This document shows, piece after piece, positions 23,547 through 32,523 of a stretch of 64,000 nt of DNA. Under the pieces are notes generated by a model, which was given only the letters and a program-made list of their open reading frames with translations, was not told the origin of the DNA and made no database searches. Position 1 is the stretch's first letter. Every line of letters begins with the position of its first letter. The DNA is taken from positions 62,001-126,000 of the forward strand of contig CAXMSE010000034.1 in NCBI GenBank assembly GCA_964196195.1, given 5' to 3'. This DNA comes from OFTM10 sp964196195. GTDB taxonomy: Bacteria > Actinomycetota > Acidimicrobiia > Acidimicrobiales > Aldehydirespiratoraceae. A program made the position numbers and the translations under genes.

Positions 23547-23921
23547 TCAGCTGAACAGGTCGGCGCCATCGATGATGACGAGGATCACCAGCAACACAAT
23601 GATGCCGGCGTTGACCGCGGTCATGGGCCACTTCCACTTGTGGTCGGCGCGGTGGAAGCGCCGGATCGAAACCAGGTTGGCGACGATTGCGGCCAGACCG
23701 ATCGGTAGGCCGATCCACGGGCCCACTCCGGTGCCGAAGCCGATGATCGGGAACACGAAAGGGATCAGCACGTAGGTGAGGGTGCAGCGCACTGCGGATA
23801 CGAAGATCGACTTCGAGAAGGCCCGTTCGGCGGCGACGGTCTCATCCGTGGCAGCAGAGCCTGGAGCGGCGGTACCGGAGGGGGCGGTGAGGTCGGTCAC
23901 GAGGCTCAACCGTATCGTCAC
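23547..23921 (-). CDS. Small membrane protein of unknown function
   Basis: This 124-residue protein has a polar N-terminus of about 40 residues rich in Ala and Thr, then three hydrophobic segments (about 43-62, 66-84 and 100-121). A basic stretch RRFHRADHKWKW lies between the last two. I recognise no family. The start is GTG. It is divergent from ychF with a 23-base gap. Confidence 0.7.
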   Translation of the reverse strand: MTIRLSLVTDLTAPSGTAAPGSAATDETVAAERAFSKSIFVSAVRCTLTYVLIPFVFPIIGFGTGVGPWIGLPIGLAAIVANLVSIRRFHRADHKWKWPMTAVNAGIIVLLVILVIIDGADLFS

Positions 23922-23930
23922 ACCTCTAGG

Positions 23931-23936
23931 TAGCCT
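23931..23936 (+). promoter_or_regulatory. Predicted -10 box of ychF
   Basis: TAGCCT ends 8 bases before the ATG at 23945, consistent with a leaderless transcript. Confidence 0.45.
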
Positions 23937-23944
23937 GCGCCGCC

Positions 23945-25018
23945 ATGGAACGATTCGGTTTCGTCGGGCTCCCCAACGCCGGCAAGAGTTCTCTCTACAA
24001 CGCTTTGGCCGGTGGAGGTGCCCACGCCGCGCCCTACGCGTTCGCCACCACCGACCCGAATATCGGAGTCGCCAAGGTGCCCGACCATCGCCTGGATGAG
24101 CTCGCCGAGATGAGCCAGAGCAAGAAGGTGGTTCACGCCGCGGTGCAGTTCACCGACATCGGTGGGCTCGTTGAGGGCGCAAGCCATGGTGAAGGGTTGG
24201 GCAATGCTTTTCTCGCCCACATCCGCGAAGTCGACGCGATCGTGTTCGTGCTCAGGGCATTCCCCGACGACGACGTCCCCGGTCCTTCCGATCCTCTCGA
24301 ACACCTCCGGGTGGTGGAGATCGAGTTGGCGTTGGCCGATCTTGCCACCGGCGAAAAGGCGCTCGACAAGACGAGCCGGATGCTCAAGGGCGACAGCTCT
24401 CTCAAGCCCACCGTCGCGCTTCTCGAGGAGGTGGTGGGTCAACTGTCCGACGGGGTACCCCTTTACCGTGCCGGCCTGAAGCCCGCCGAAAGGGCCGAGC
24501 TCAGGGAGTTCTTCCTGCTCACCAACAAGCCCGTGATGGCGGTGCTCAACATCGGCGAGGACCAGATCGGGCACGAAGACGAGATCGCAGCTCCTGTCCG
24601 TGCCGAACTCGAAGGCGCCGAGGTGGTTCCGCTCTCGGTGCAGCTGGAGGCGGAGGCCGCCCTGCTCGATGCCGATGAACGCAGCGAGATGCTCGAAGCG
24701 CTCGGGCTCGGCGACGGTGCCGTGCCCCGCTTCTTGAAGAGCGCCTACCACATGCTGGGTCTGCGCACCTTCCTCACCACCGGCGAGAAGGAGAGTCGGG
24801 CGTGGACATTCAGGGCGGGGTTCTCCGCCCCCGAGTGTGCAGGTGTGATCCACACCGATTTCCAGCGTGGGTTCATCCGCGCCGAGACAATCCAGTGGGA
24901 TGAGCTTCTCGAAGCGGGATCGTGGGCTGCGGCGCGAGACATCGGTAAGGTCCGCTCCGAGGGCAAGGACTACATCGCTGAGGATGGCGATGTGATGGAG
25001 TTCCGCTTCAACGTCTAA
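23945..25018 (+). CDS. ychF: Ribosome-associated ATPase YchF (Obg family)
   Basis: This 357-residue P-loop protein has the Walker A motif GLPNAGKSSLYNAL at the N-terminus, the DIGGLVEGASHGEGLGN switch region and a C-terminal TGS domain. YchF/OLA1 prefers ATP over GTP and binds ribosomes, with roles in stress and oxidant responses. Length is typical. It stands alone with its own predicted promoter. Confidence 0.96.
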   Translation: MERFGFVGLPNAGKSSLYNALAGGGAHAAPYAFATTDPNIGVAKVPDHRLDELAEMSQSKKVVHAAVQFTDIGGLVEGASHGEGLGNAFLAHIREVDAIVFVLRAFPDDDVPGPSDPLEHLRVVEIELALADLATGEKALDKTSRMLKGDSSLKPTVALLEEVVGQLSDGVPLYRAGLKPAERAELREFFLLTNKPVMAVLNIGEDQIGHEDEIAAPVRAELEGAEVVPLSVQLEAEAALLDADERSEMLEALGLGDGAVPRFLKSAYHMLGLRTFLTTGEKESRAWTFRAGFSAPECAGVIHTDFQRGFIRAETIQWDELLEAGSWAAARDIGKVRSEGKDYIAEDGDVMEFRFNV

Positions 25019-25182
25019 GCCCCGCTGGGGAGAGTGGTGACGTAGCAGGGGTGCCCCGAGACCGGTTTGGAGCATCTCTGGGGGAGCGTCGACCGGCGCT
25101 GATGTAACTCTGGTCCCGCTTGCTGGTCTGAAGTGGTGTGACAGATTTTGTTCCCGCCGAGAGGCCGTGTACCCCGCTCCCT

Positions 25183-25200
25183 GCCTACCGGCAGGTAGGC
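25183..25200. promoter_or_regulatory. Palindromic operator candidate at the desaturase promoter
   Basis: GCCTACCGGCAGGTAGGC has perfect 7-base arms around a 4-base centre. It overlaps TAGGCT (25196-25201), the likely -10 box 9 bases before the desaturase ATG. The arm length, spacing and position mirror the palindrome at 1710-1727, which suits a TetR-type repressor, though the sequence is different. Confidence 0.5.
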
Positions 25201-25210
25201 TGCTGAGATC

Positions 25211-26149
25211 ATGGTGAATCCGGCCGACACAGCCCTGCTCGAAGCCCTCGAATCCACAGCCGAGAAGCTGCTCGAGCGTCATCTCGCCACCGCCGTGGAG
25301 TGGTTCCCCCACAGCTTTGTCCCGTGGGGAGCGGCCCACGATTTCGAGGACGACTACGAATGGTCGCCGGAAGAAGCCAAGGTCCCCGCGGCCGTGCGCA
25401 GCGCCCTCTTCGTCAACACCCTCACCGAGGACAACCTGCCCTACTACTTCCGCGACATCGAGCGCATGTTCGGCCGCGATGGAGTGTGGGGTGAATGGGT
25501 CCGCCGTTGGACGGCGGAAGAAGGCCGTCATGGCCTCGTCCTCAACTCTTATCTCCTCGCCACCCGCTCGATCGATCCCGTCGAACTCGAACGAGGCCGC
25601 ATGGCTCAGGTGCAGGGCGGCCAGGTTCCTGAGCCCCCCACCGTCGCCGAGGGGCTCGCCTACGTATCGCTGCAGGAACTCGCCACTCGCATCTCTCATT
25701 TCAACACCGGCAACCAGCTCACCGACCCCGTCGGGCGAACGATGATGCGGCGCATCGCGGCCGACGAAAACCTGCACTATCTCTTCTACCGCGATGCCAT
25801 GACCGCGGTGATCGAGGCCGACCCGTCCGCCGCTGTCATCGCGATCGAGAAGCAGGTGAGCGAGTTCTCCATGCCCGGACTCGGCATCCCGGGGTTCGCC
25901 GATCACGCCAAGGCGATCGCCGATGCCGGTATCTACGACTTCCAGATCCACCACGACAAGATCCTCCAGCCGGTGATCCTGCGCGATTGGGCGATCGAAT
26001 CGGTCGAGGGACTCAACGCCGAGGCCGAGCAAGCCCGCACCCGTCTGGTGAAGCAGATCGCACGGATCGGCAAGGTCGGTCGTCGTTTCGCGTCGCGGCG
26101 GGCCGAGCGGATCGACGCGCTCGCCGACCGCGAGTCCGTCAACGCCTGA
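25211..26149 (+). CDS. Acyl-ACP desaturase (DesA-like)
   Basis: This 312-residue di-iron protein belongs to the soluble acyl-ACP desaturase family, like mycobacterial DesA1/DesA2. Ligand residues are visible at Glu73, Glu104 and His107 (EEGRH), Glu156, and Glu186 with His189 (DENLH). It would introduce a double bond into a protein-bound acyl chain, using ferredoxin-type electron donors. A palindrome overlaps its promoter. The next gene (an acetyltransferase) follows after 8 bases. Confidence 0.92.
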   Translation: MVNPADTALLEALESTAEKLLERHLATAVEWFPHSFVPWGAAHDFEDDYEWSPEEAKVPAAVRSALFVNTLTEDNLPYYFRDIERMFGRDGVWGEWVRRWTAEEGRHGLVLNSYLLATRSIDPVELERGRMAQVQGGQVPEPPTVAEGLAYVSLQELATRISHFNTGNQLTDPVGRTMMRRIAADENLHYLFYRDAMTAVIEADPSAAVIAIEKQVSEFSMPGLGIPGFADHAKAIADAGIYDFQIHHDKILQPVILRDWAIESVEGLNAEAEQARTRLVKQIARIGKVGRRFASRRAERIDALADRESVNA

Positions 26150-26157
26150 GGCCGGCG

Positions 26158-26655
26158 ATGATCCGAGACGCCACTGGGGGCGATCTCGACGCCATCAACG
26201 ACATCTACAACTGGACCATCGTCGACAATCACGTGTCGTTCGACACCACAGCCTTCGATGGGCCCCAACGCCAACTCTGGTGGGAATCTCGTGAGCCGGA
26301 GCTCCCCTGCCTCGTGGCAGAGGAGGCTGGACGGGTCGTGGGAGTCAGCTACGCCGGCTGGTATCGACCCAAACCCGCCTACCGCTCGTCGGCGGAGACC
26401 ACCATCGTTCTCGCCGAGTCGGCATGGGGGCGCGGTGTCGGCACTGTGCTCCTGTCCGCCCTCTGTGATCGCCTGAGCGAGACGGGCTTTCACCGGGCGA
26501 TCGCAATCATTGCCCTGCCCAACGAGGGATCGATAGCACTCCACCACAAGCTCGGATACCGGAGCGTGGGTGTCCTCACTGAAGTGGGCACCAAGCTCGG
26601 TTCCCTGTGGGACACCGAGATCTTGGAGAAGCCGCTCGCGCGTGGAGCCGTCTGA
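26158..26655 (+). CDS. GNAT N-acetyltransferase, phosphinothricin acetyltransferase-like
   Basis: This 165-residue GNAT protein has the PAT/Bar-like order: IYNWTIVDNHVSFDT near the start, the Y..W.....Y..SAETTIVL block, the acetyl-CoA loop ESAWGRGVGTVLL, and ALPNEGSIALHHKLGY near the end. Family members acetylate amino acid analogues such as phosphinothricin or methionine sulfoximine; the natural substrate here is unknown. It follows the desaturase gene closely and is probably cotranscribed. Confidence 0.88.
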   Translation: MIRDATGGDLDAINDIYNWTIVDNHVSFDTTAFDGPQRQLWWESREPELPCLVAEEAGRVVGVSYAGWYRPKPAYRSSAETTIVLAESAWGRGVGTVLLSALCDRLSETGFHRAIAIIALPNEGSIALHHKLGYRSVGVLTEVGTKLGSLWDTEILEKPLARGAV

Positions 26656-26672
26656 CGGTCTAGTTTTGGACA

Positions 26673-27002
26673 ATGCCGTGGCTCGTGAACGACGGTCGAG
26701 TCGTTGCCTCCCTCGAGATCGCCGAGACCCGCCGTGACCGACGCGTGGGTCTACTCGGTCGCGAGGGGATCGACGGCGCGTTGCTGTTGAGACCGGCCCG
26801 GTCGGTGCACACGATCGGTATGCGGTTCCCGATCGATGTCGTGCACCTCGATCGGGACCTCGTCGTGCTGTCGGTGGTAACCATGAAACCGGGACGGATC
26901 GGCCGCTGGTGCAGGCACGCCCATTGCGTCGTCGAGGCCGAGGCCGGGTGTGTCCGGACCTGGGACATCGGTCGCGGGACCCAACTCGAGATTCGCTCAT
27001 GA
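26673..27002 (+). CDS. DUF192-family protein
   Basis: This 109-residue protein has the DUF192 pattern: RRVGLLGREGIDGALLL (usually R..GLMfR), then HTIGMRFPIDVVHLD and VVEAEAG. The function of the family is unknown. There is no signal peptide, whereas many members are secreted. TAGTTT lies 6 bases before the ATG. Its stop overlaps the rsmI start by 4 bases. Confidence 0.87.
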   Translation: MPWLVNDGRVVASLEIAETRRDRRVGLLGREGIDGALLLRPARSVHTIGMRFPIDVVHLDRDLVVLSVVTMKPGRIGRWCRHAHCVVEAEAGCVRTWDIGRGTQLEIRS

Positions 27003-27847
27003 CCGGCGCCCTCGTTCTGATAGCCACGCCGATCGGAAATCTCGGCGATCTCTCGCCCCGCGCGGTGGAGGAGCTGGCCGGCGCAGATCTGATCTGTTGT
27101 GAAGACACCCGCCGCACGGGTCTGCTCCTCAAGCACGCGGGAATCGACGGAGCTCGCCTCAAGCGGGTCGACGAGCACACCGAGCGATCGGCTCGCCGAG
27201 AGGTGCTGGAGTTGCTGGCGACGGGAGCACGGGTTGCTGTGGTGACCGATGCCGGCACGCCCGGTGTGTCCGACCCCGGAGGGGACCTGGTGGCCGGGGC
27301 GGTGGCGGAGGGTCATGAGGTCGTGGTGGTGCCGGGCCCGAGTGCGGTGATCGCGGCTCTCGTCGGCAGCGGGCTACCCACCCGGCGGTTCGTTTTCGAG
27401 GGCTTCCTGGCTCGCAAGGGTCGGGAGCGTGGCGAGCAGCTGGCCCAGATAGCGGGGGAGCACCGCACGGTGGTGCTCTACGAGTCGCCGAAACGCACCG
27501 AAGTCACCTTGCGCGCACTCGGTGAGGTGTGTGGCGGCGAGCGCAGAGCGGCGGTGGGCCGCGAGCTCACCAAGCTCCATGAGGAGTTCGTGCGGGGAAC
27601 GCTGGATGAGCTGGCCGACTGGGCGGACCAGGGGATCAGGGGTGAGATCGTCATCGTTGTCGAGGGGGCGAGGATCTCCGAAGAGGCGTCAGACGACGAA
27701 ATCGTGCAGGGCCTTCGTGGCGAACTCGAAGCAGGCTCGTCCACCCGCGATGCAGTGCTGACGATCACCGCTCGGCTCGGGGTGCGGCGTGGCCGTGTCT
27801 ACGACCTGGCGCTCGGCATCCCCGGGAGTGTCACACCCCCTTCGTAA
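26999..27847 (+). CDS. rsmI: 16S rRNA (cytidine1402-2'-O)-methyltransferase
   Basis: This 282-residue enzyme methylates the ribose of C1402 in the ribosomal decoding centre using SAM. Motifs include IATPIGNLGDLSPRA at the N-terminus, CEDTRRTG, VTDAGTPGVSDPG and PGPSAVIAALVGSGLP. Length is normal. The ATG overlaps the DUF192 stop (ATGA); the upstream in-frame extension lies within that gene and has no similarity. Confidence 0.96.
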   Translation: MTGALVLIATPIGNLGDLSPRAVEELAGADLICCEDTRRTGLLLKHAGIDGARLKRVDEHTERSARREVLELLATGARVAVVTDAGTPGVSDPGGDLVAGAVAEGHEVVVVPGPSAVIAALVGSGLPTRRFVFEGFLARKGRERGEQLAQIAGEHRTVVLYESPKRTEVTLRALGEVCGGERRAAVGRELTKLHEEFVRGTLDELADWADQGIRGEIVIVVEGARISEEASDDEIVQGLRGELEAGSSTRDAVLTITARLGVRRGRVYDLALGIPGSVTPPS

Positions 27848-27857
27848 TCTTCGAAGT

Positions 27858-29222
27858 ATGGAACCCATCGTCGTGATCACCGCTCTGGTCGCCCTGGCCC
27901 TCGCCGTCGCCCTCGGCCTCGGCCTCGGCCTCGGCCTGCTCATGGCCCGCTCCCGTCGCGCCGGTGAGCACGCCACCGTCGCTCGTCTCGCCAAGGAGTT
28001 GGCCGCTCATCAGGATGCTCAGGTAGAGGGTGTGGTGGAGCGGGTCGTCGCGGTCGCGGGCGAGAGTTTCGACAGTCGGCTCCAGACCGGCACCGCCGAG
28101 CTCGAGCATCGGCGCCAGGCCATCGATCTCCATCTCGACGGCGCCCAGAAGCGCATCGACGAACAGCTGGGCGCCATCGTCGTCTCCCTGGCGGCGAAGG
28201 TCGACACCGTCGACAAGATCGTGGCCGAACGGGTGGGCGGGCTTTCGGAGTCGGTCGGCGAGCGGGTCGGAGGGATGTCGAAAAACTTGGGCCAGCAGGT
28301 CACCACCATGAACGCCGAGCTCGGCCAGCTCCGCACCCTGGTGGCGCAGCTCCAAAAGGAGAGGGCCCAGCAGCACGGCCAGTTCGTCGAGAGCCTGGAG
28401 GCGGCGACCCGCCAGCAGCAACTGCTGGCGGAGACCACCCAGTCGTTGCGTGAAGCTCTCGCCAGTCCCCAAGCTCGCGGCCAGTGGGGCGAACGCATGG
28501 CCGAGGATGTTCTGCGCTCCGCCGGCATGCGTGAAGGGATCAACTACCGCAAGCAGAAGTCGATCGAGGGTGGCACCAAGCCCGATTTCACCTTCTTGTT
28601 GCCCGACGACCGTTTCCTTCACATGGATGTCAAGTTCCCCATCACCAACTACCTGCGCTATCTGGAGGCTCCGTCCGATATCGAGGCCACCGCCCTGCGC
28701 GATCGGTTCCTGAAGGATGTGCGCGAGAGGGTCAAGGAGCTCGATGGCAGGGGTTACTCGGCCGCCGACTCCACGGTCGGGTATCTGCTCTTGTTCATCC
28801 CCAACGAGAGCGTCTACGGCTTCATCCACGAAAACGATGCGAGCCTGCTCGACGATGCCCTCGGTCAGAATGTGGTGCTTTGTTCACCCACCACCCTTTT
28901 CGCGGTGCTGGGGGTCATCCGTCAGGCCATGGATACCTTCATGGTCGAGCGGGCCACCGAGGAGATCCTCGATTGTCTCTCCGGTTTCGGGGAGCAGTGG
29001 CAGAAGTTCTCGGGCCAGATCGACAAGGTCGAACGCCATATCTCCACACTCACCAACAGCTTCGGTGAGCTGGCCGGGGCGCGGCGCCGCCAGCTCGAAC
29101 GCCAACTCGACCGCATCGAAGACGTTCGCTCCCGCACCGGCGACGCCGACGACGGCCCGGTCATGGGTCAGCTGTCGGCACCCGTGCTTCGCGACGTCAC
29201 CGACACGAGCGCGGCCGGCTGA
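27858..29222 (+). CDS. rmuC: DNA recombination protein RmuC
   Basis: This 454-residue protein has one N-terminal membrane helix, a long coiled-coil (about residues 40-200) and a C-terminal nuclease-like RmuC domain with QWGERMAEDVL, PDFTFLLPD and MDVKFPITNYLRY. RmuC limits rearrangements at inverted repeats in E. coli. The ATG at 27858 has TAATCT 7 bases upstream, a box that overlaps the rsmI stop. Four CTCGGC hexamers in the membrane helix give alternating Leu-Gly. Confidence 0.94.
   Translation: MEPIVVITALVALALAVALGLGLGLGLLMARSRRAGEHATVARLAKELAAHQDAQVEGVVERVVAVAGESFDSRLQTGTAELEHRRQAIDLHLDGAQKRIDEQLGAIVVSLAAKVDTVDKIVAERVGGLSESVGERVGGMSKNLGQQVTTMNAELGQLRTLVAQLQKERAQQHGQFVESLEAATRQQQLLAETTQSLREALASPQARGQWGERMAEDVLRSAGMREGINYRKQKSIEGGTKPDFTFLLPDDRFLHMDVKFPITNYLRYLEAPSDIEATALRDRFLKDVRERVKELDGRGYSAADSTVGYLLLFIPNESVYGFIHENDASLLDDALGQNVVLCSPTTLFAVLGVIRQAMDTFMVERATEEILDCLSGFGEQWQKFSGQIDKVERHISTLTNSFGELAGARRRQLERQLDRIEDVRSRTGDADDGPVMGQLSAPVLRDVTDTSAAG
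27912..27935 (+). repeat. CTCGGC hexamer repeat in rmuC
   Basis: Four perfect tandem copies of CTCGGC lie in the membrane-helix coding part. Slippage would add or remove Leu-Gly pairs without a frameshift. Confidence 0.8.
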
Positions 29223-29261
29223 GCCTTCCGATATCGGGCCTTGGGGTGGAGGTCCACCGGT

Positions 29262-29267
29262 TATCCT
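29262..29267 (+). promoter_or_regulatory. Predicted -10 box of metG
   Basis: TATCCT ends 8 bases before the ATG at 29276. This supports the chosen start rather than the in-frame ATG at 29246. Confidence 0.45.
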
Positions 29268-29275
29268 CGGCTCCA

Positions 29276-30916
29276 ATGACCACTCCTGTACTTGTCGCTG
29301 TCGCCTGGCCCTACGCCTCTGGCTCCCGTCATCTGGGCCATCTTGCCGGTGCCTACCTCCCTGCCGATGTTTTCGCCCGCCACCAGCGGCTGAAGGGCAA
29401 CGAGGTGCTCATGGTGAGCGGGTCCGACGTGCACGGCACCCCCATAACGGTGCGCGCCGACGCCGAAGGAGTCACACCCGCCGACATCGTCGATCGTTAC
29501 CACGGTGAGTTCGTGCAGCAGTGGGAGGCGATCGGGATCTCATGGGATCTCTACACCACCACCGGCACCGACAATCACGCCGAAGTCACCCAGGACATGT
29601 TCTTGCGCCAGCTCGAGAACGGTCACATAGACAAGCGCACATCGGATCAGTTCTACGACCCTGAAGCCGATCGCTTCCTCCCCGACCGCTACATCGAGGG
29701 CACCTGTCCACACTGCGACTACGGCGAAGCCCGTGGCGACCAGTGCGACAACTGCGGCCGCACCCTCGACGCCACCGATCTGGGCGATCCTCGATCCAAG
29801 ATCTCGGGTGCCACGCCGGAACTCCGATCCACCGAGCACTTCTATTTCCGCTACTCCGACTTCACCGACCGGATCGGCGAGTATCTCCGAGCCAAGAAGG
29901 GTTGGCGCCCCCATGTGCTCAACTTCGCGCTGGGGTGGATCGAGGAGGGGCTCCTTGATCGAGCCATCACCCGCGACCTCGACTGGGGGGTGGAGGTCCC
30001 CGTCGACGACCTCGGGCCGGGTAAACGAATCTATGTCTGGTACGACGCGGTGATCGGCTATCTGTCGGCGTCGAAGGAGTGGGCCCAACGCTCCGGCGAC
30101 CCCGACCGCTGGCAGCACTGGTGGCACAACGATGAAAGCCGCCATGTCTACTTCGTGGGCAAGGACAACATCCCGTTCCACTGCCTGTTCTGGCCATCCC
30201 AACTCATGGGCTATGGCGGGCTCCACCTGCCCGATGATGTGCCCGCGAACCAATACATCACCTTCAAGGGCGGCAAGGCTTCGGCCAGCCGCGGAGTGGG
30301 CCTCACCATCGCCGATGGGCTCGACATGTTCCAGCCCGATGGTCTGCGCTACGCCCTCGCCGCGAACTTCCCCGAGCAGGCCGACACCGACATCTCGGTG
30401 GAGGAAATCGCGCGCCGCATCAACGAGGAGCTGGTCGCCACCTGGGGCAACCTCGTCAACCGGGTGCTGTCGATGATAGCGAAGAACCACGGCGCCCAGC
30501 CCGTGGCCGATGCTCGCACTGCCGACGACGAAGCCCTGCTCACGGGAATCGACGCCGCGCTGGTGGAGGCGGATGGCCAACTCGACAGGGTCGAGCTACG
30601 CGCCGCTCTGCGCACCGCCATGGATGCAGCCCAGGGCGTCAACGCTTACCTCAACGCCACCGAGCCATGGAAGTCGGCCAAGACCGACCCTGCCCGCTCG
30701 GCCACGGTGCTCGCCACTGCCCTCGACGCGATCAATGGTGTGAGAGTGGCGTTTACGCCTTTCCTACCGTTCAGCTCAGCCGTGCTCGACGGGCTCCTCG
30801 GCCCGGTCGAGGAATGGGAGCGACGAGAAGTCGCGGCCGGCACCGTCATCGACAAGCCCACGCCGATGTTCTCAAAGGTCGACGTCGAGGCCCTGCTCGG
30901 CGACGAGTCAGACTGA
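29276..30916 (+). CDS. metG: Methionyl-tRNA synthetase
   Basis: This 546-residue class I synthetase charges tRNA-Met. The HIGH-like motif is HLGHLAG in the first 25 residues, and a zinc knuckle CPHCDY...CDNCG lies near residue 143. The KMSKS position reads GGKASASRGVG, so the first Lys and both Ser positions remain but the second Lys is Ala. The anticodon-binding helical domain follows; no C-terminal EMAP-type extension is present. The tatD gene begins 13 bases downstream, as in other actinobacteria. Confidence 0.94.
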   Translation: MTTPVLVAVAWPYASGSRHLGHLAGAYLPADVFARHQRLKGNEVLMVSGSDVHGTPITVRADAEGVTPADIVDRYHGEFVQQWEAIGISWDLYTTTGTDNHAEVTQDMFLRQLENGHIDKRTSDQFYDPEADRFLPDRYIEGTCPHCDYGEARGDQCDNCGRTLDATDLGDPRSKISGATPELRSTEHFYFRYSDFTDRIGEYLRAKKGWRPHVLNFALGWIEEGLLDRAITRDLDWGVEVPVDDLGPGKRIYVWYDAVIGYLSASKEWAQRSGDPDRWQHWWHNDESRHVYFVGKDNIPFHCLFWPSQLMGYGGLHLPDDVPANQYITFKGGKASASRGVGLTIADGLDMFQPDGLRYALAANFPEQADTDISVEEIARRINEELVATWGNLVNRVLSMIAKNHGAQPVADARTADDEALLTGIDAALVEADGQLDRVELRAALRTAMDAAQGVNAYLNATEPWKSAKTDPARSATVLATALDAINGVRVAFTPFLPFSSAVLDGLLGPVEEWERREVAAGTVIDKPTPMFSKVDVEALLGDESD

Positions 30917-30928
30917 GTCCGGTGGGCC

Positions 30929-31684
30929 ATGGCCTGGATTGATCAGCATTGTCATCTTCCCCCCGGCAAGGCGGGGCACGAGCAGGTGACCGCGGCCCGG
31001 GCCGCCGGGGTGAGCCGGATGGTCACCGTCGGTTGTCATCTCGAGCAGTCGAAGCAGATGATCGCGGTTGCCCGCGAGCACGATGGTGTCTGGGCCACGG
31101 CCGGGGTTCACCCCCACGATGCCAAGCAAGGTCTCGACGGGATCGAGGAGTTGTTGGCGGAGCCCGAAATTGTGGCGGTCGGGGAGGCCGGACTCGATTT
31201 CCATTACGACCACTCGCCCCGTGATGTGCAGGCCGATGTGTTTGCGGCCCAGATCGAGATGGCCAACCGCCTCGGCATGGCGCTGGTGATCCATACCCGT
31301 GAGGCGTGGGAGGAGACCTTCGAGATCCTCGATCGAGAAGGAATGCCCCCGCGAACCGTCTTCCATTGTTTCACCGGTGGCCCCGGGGAGGGGGCCGAAT
31401 GTCGCCAGAGGGGTGGGGTCCTGTCATTTTCGGGGATCATCACATTCCCGAGTGGTGGTGATCTGAGGGCAGCCGCGGTTGACTGCCCCATCGATCAACT
31501 TCTAGTGGAAACCGACTCTCCCTATCTCGCTCCGGTGCCCCACCGCGGCAAGCAGAATCAGCCCGCCTTCGTGCCCCTTGTCGGCGCCGCTGTGGCGGAG
31601 GCCAAGGGGACAACGGTGGGCGAGGTCGAGCAAGCCACCTGGGCCACTGCGGCGTTGTTCTACGGGCTCGACGAACTCGACTGA
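30929..31684 (+). CDS. tatD: TatD-family metal-dependent hydrolase/DNase
   Basis: This 251-residue TIM-barrel hydrolase has the family metal sites: DQHCHL at the N-terminus, GEAGLDFHY, IHTREAW, HCFTGG and ETDSPYLAP. TatD proteins act as 3'-5' exonucleases on damaged DNA. The order metG, tatD, rpf, ksgA is conserved in actinobacteria and supports the call. Confidence 0.95.
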   Translation: MAWIDQHCHLPPGKAGHEQVTAARAAGVSRMVTVGCHLEQSKQMIAVAREHDGVWATAGVHPHDAKQGLDGIEELLAEPEIVAVGEAGLDFHYDHSPRDVQADVFAAQIEMANRLGMALVIHTREAWEETFEILDREGMPPRTVFHCFTGGPGEGAECRQRGGVLSFSGIITFPSGGDLRAAAVDCPIDQLLVETDSPYLAPVPHRGKQNQPAFVPLVGAAVAEAKGTTVGEVEQATWATAALFYGLDELD

Positions 31685-31760
31685 GATCACCGCCTCTCCT
31701 GGTGCAACACCAACCGTCTAAGTTGCGTTCGTGTTACAGCCGTCGTACCGTTGTCATCTC

Positions 31761-32471
31761 ATGGCCACTTACCGTTCAGGGCGGAGGCGACTGTGGTTGG
31801 CCTCAGCGGTTGCCGTGGTTTCGACTCTGGTGATGACCCCGGCACAGTCCGGCGCGGCCTCGGTCGGCGCGCTCGCTGAGAAGGTGGATGTCGCGGTCTT
31901 CTCGAATCGTGCCGCGGAATGGACCCGCGCGAGTGTCGTGCGTCGAGCCGGCGCACTCACCCGGGCCAGCCAACTCGGCGCCGATGCCAAGGAGGCCGAG
32001 GAGGTAGCCGAGGCTGAAGAAGCGGCTCGCCTGCAAGAAGAACTTCGGGCGGCCGAAGCCGAAGCCCGACGCCAGGCGGAGGCCGCACTGGCCACCACCG
32101 CGCCACCCACCACTGCTCCACCCACGACCACCGAGAACCCCACCAGCACTGTGGCGCCGAGCACCATCGTGACCCCCACCACCACGGCGGCTGCCGATGG
32201 TTCGGGCTCGCCCTCCGCGACCCAGTGGGAAGCGCTTCGCCAATGCGAATCGGGCGGACGCTACGACGCCGTGAGTCCCAACGGCCGCTACCGCGGTGCA
32301 TACCAGTTCTCTCAGGCCACCTGGGACTGGGTTGCCGGTAGTAGCAACTCCGCCCTCATCGGAGTCGACCCTGCAGCCGCAGGTCCCGCCGATCAGGACG
32401 CACAGGCGTTGGCCCTCTGGACCCTGCGGGGAGCGGGCCCTTGGCCCACCTGCGGCGCGCACCTCAACTGA
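31761..32471 (+). CDS. Resuscitation-promoting factor-like secreted transglycosylase
   Basis: From ATG 31761 the protein has 236 residues: a signal peptide, an Ala/Glu-rich helical segment, a Thr/Pro-rich linker, and a C-terminal Rpf-type lysozyme-like domain. The domain starts with WEALRQCESGGRYDAVS, where the Glu of CESGG is catalytic. It cleaves peptidoglycan and promotes regrowth. A GTG at 31731 is also possible: both starts have a TANNNT box (TACCGT 9 bases and TAAGTT 6 bases upstream). It lacks the G5 and DUF348 domains of mycobacterial RpfB. Confidence 0.9.
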   Translation: MATYRSGRRRLWLASAVAVVSTLVMTPAQSGAASVGALAEKVDVAVFSNRAAEWTRASVVRRAGALTRASQLGADAKEAEEVAEAEEAARLQEELRAAEAEARRQAEAALATTAPPTTAPPTTTENPTSTVAPSTIVTPTTTAAADGSGSPSATQWEALRQCESGGRYDAVSPNGRYRGAYQFSQATWDWVAGSSNSALIGVDPAAAGPADQDAQALALWTLRGAGPWPTCGAHLN

Positions 32472-32523
32472 TCCCGGCCGCTCGATACTGCTCGCTTGGC
32501 GCCGGTCCGGTGAGTACAGGCCC

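Noticed and set aside
23918..26032. A 704-codon minus-strand open frame across ychF and the desaturase
   Set aside because: It is a shadow of the real plus-strand genes: it spans two genes and their intergenic region and has low-complexity composition.
29223..29275. A T-box or attenuator before metG
   Set aside because: The gap is 53 bases with only a 5-pair hairpin; there is no T-box sequence and a leaderless promoter explains it better.
31685..31760. A riboswitch upstream of the rpf-like gene
   Set aside because: The leader is only about 76 bases, has one small hairpin, and shows no c-di-AMP or other known riboswitch pattern.
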